6,133 bases of DNA from an uncultured Clostridia bacterium. Lineage in GTDB: Bacteria > Bacillota_A > Clostridia > Christensenellales > CAG-138. Below, in pieces: positions 6,079-6,133 of the stretch. How positions within the stretch are numbered: position 1 is the stretch's first letter; every line of letters begins with the position of its first letter. The DNA is taken from the NCBI GenBank assembly GCA_946539625.1, contig CAMNHT010000086.1:1-6133 (forward strand), read 5' to 3'. The translations under genes were made by a program, and so were the position numbers. The notes beneath the pieces were generated by a model that made no database searches, was not told the origin of the DNA, and saw nothing but the letters and a program-made list of their open reading frames with translations.

Positions 6079-6133
6079 GATTGACATCCCGCATGCAGGC
6101 GGATATAATAACGGCTGCCGGGAATGGGACCGG
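6079..6133. repeat. Right copy of exact 55-bp terminal inverted repeat
   Basis: This is the exact reverse complement of 1-55. Homology begins two bases before the TTGACA box and runs to the window edge. The sequences immediately inside the two copies are unrelated, so the shared unit starts at the promoter and extends outward. Confidence 0.95.
6081..6109 (+). promoter_or_regulatory. Consensus sigma-70/sigma-A promoter firing rightward out of the window
   Basis: TTGACA (6081-6086), a 17-nt spacer and TATAAT (6104-6109) give a perfect housekeeping promoter on the plus strand, the mirror of the one at the left end. It is divergent from the operon promoter and about 90 bp from it. The first transcribed bases are GC-rich; the product lies outside the window. 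Confidence 0.8.

Noticed and set aside
6032..6133. A 34-codon plus-strand frame open to the right edge, ATG at 6032
   Set aside because: It has only a weak GAAGAAG upstream, and it reads through a perfect promoter that lies in a repeat. The same repeat at the left end is entered from a frame with a TGA just upstream. A non-coding promoter region explains the sequence better, though a truncated repeated gene cannot be fully excluded.
1..6133. A composite transposon bounded by 55-bp terminal inverted repeats
   Set aside because: No transposase, integrase or target-site duplication is visible, the cargo is metabolic only, and exactly 55 bp of end identity fits an assembly k-mer better than a transposon terminus.

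Overview
The window is a compact five-gene, minus-strand operon for making UDP-activated uronic acids. It reads from about 5955 down to 109. Gene spacing is 39, 1, 9 and 10 nt, most starts have a clear Shine-Dalgarno sequence (only a weak one is seen for the kinase), and one good housekeeping promoter lies upstream of the first gene. The strong AGGAG-type ribosome binding sites, the sigma-A-type promoter, the moderate G+C and the style of the proteins suggest a Clostridia-like Bacillota, possibly a gut or metagenomic one. That placement is an inference and only moderately secure.

Layout in transcription order. (1) 5885-4380: a fusion of an XRE-type helix-turn-helix DNA-binding domain (about the first 70 residues) to a complete UDP-glucose 6-dehydrogenase. 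(2) 4340-3117: a second, stand-alone UDP-glucose 6-dehydrogenase paralogue. The acidic residue expected to hold the NAD ribose is Thr here. (3) 3115-1937: a GHMP/galactokinase-fold kinase whose sugar-binding motif is altered as in galacturonokinases. (4) 1927-1190: a small sugar-1-phosphate nucleotidyltransferase. (5) 1179-109: a UDP-glucuronate 4-epimerase.

Taken together, genes 1, 2 and 5 give a de novo route: UDP-glucose to UDP-glucuronate to UDP-galacturonate. Genes 3 and 4 look like a salvage route: free uronic acid to uronic acid 1-phosphate to UDP-uronic acid. Both would feed an acidic surface polysaccharide or a similar glycan. The first enzyme carries its own DNA-binding domain, and a TACAAT/ATTGTA inverted repeat overlaps the -35 of the operon promoter. 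The most interesting hypothesis is therefore an enzyme-repressor that controls its own pathway.

The two window ends (1-55 and 6079-6133) are an exact 55-bp inverted repeat. Each copy holds a perfect TTGACA-17 nt-TATAAT promoter firing outward, away from the operon. Exact 55-bp terminal identity is what a k=55 assembly graph leaves when a contig stops at a longer repeated sequence. The likeliest reading is that the operon lies between two divergently oriented copies of a strongly transcribed repeated unit, perhaps rRNA operons. True terminal or invertible repeats remain possible. No RNA gene, transposase or CRISPR array is visible inside the window.
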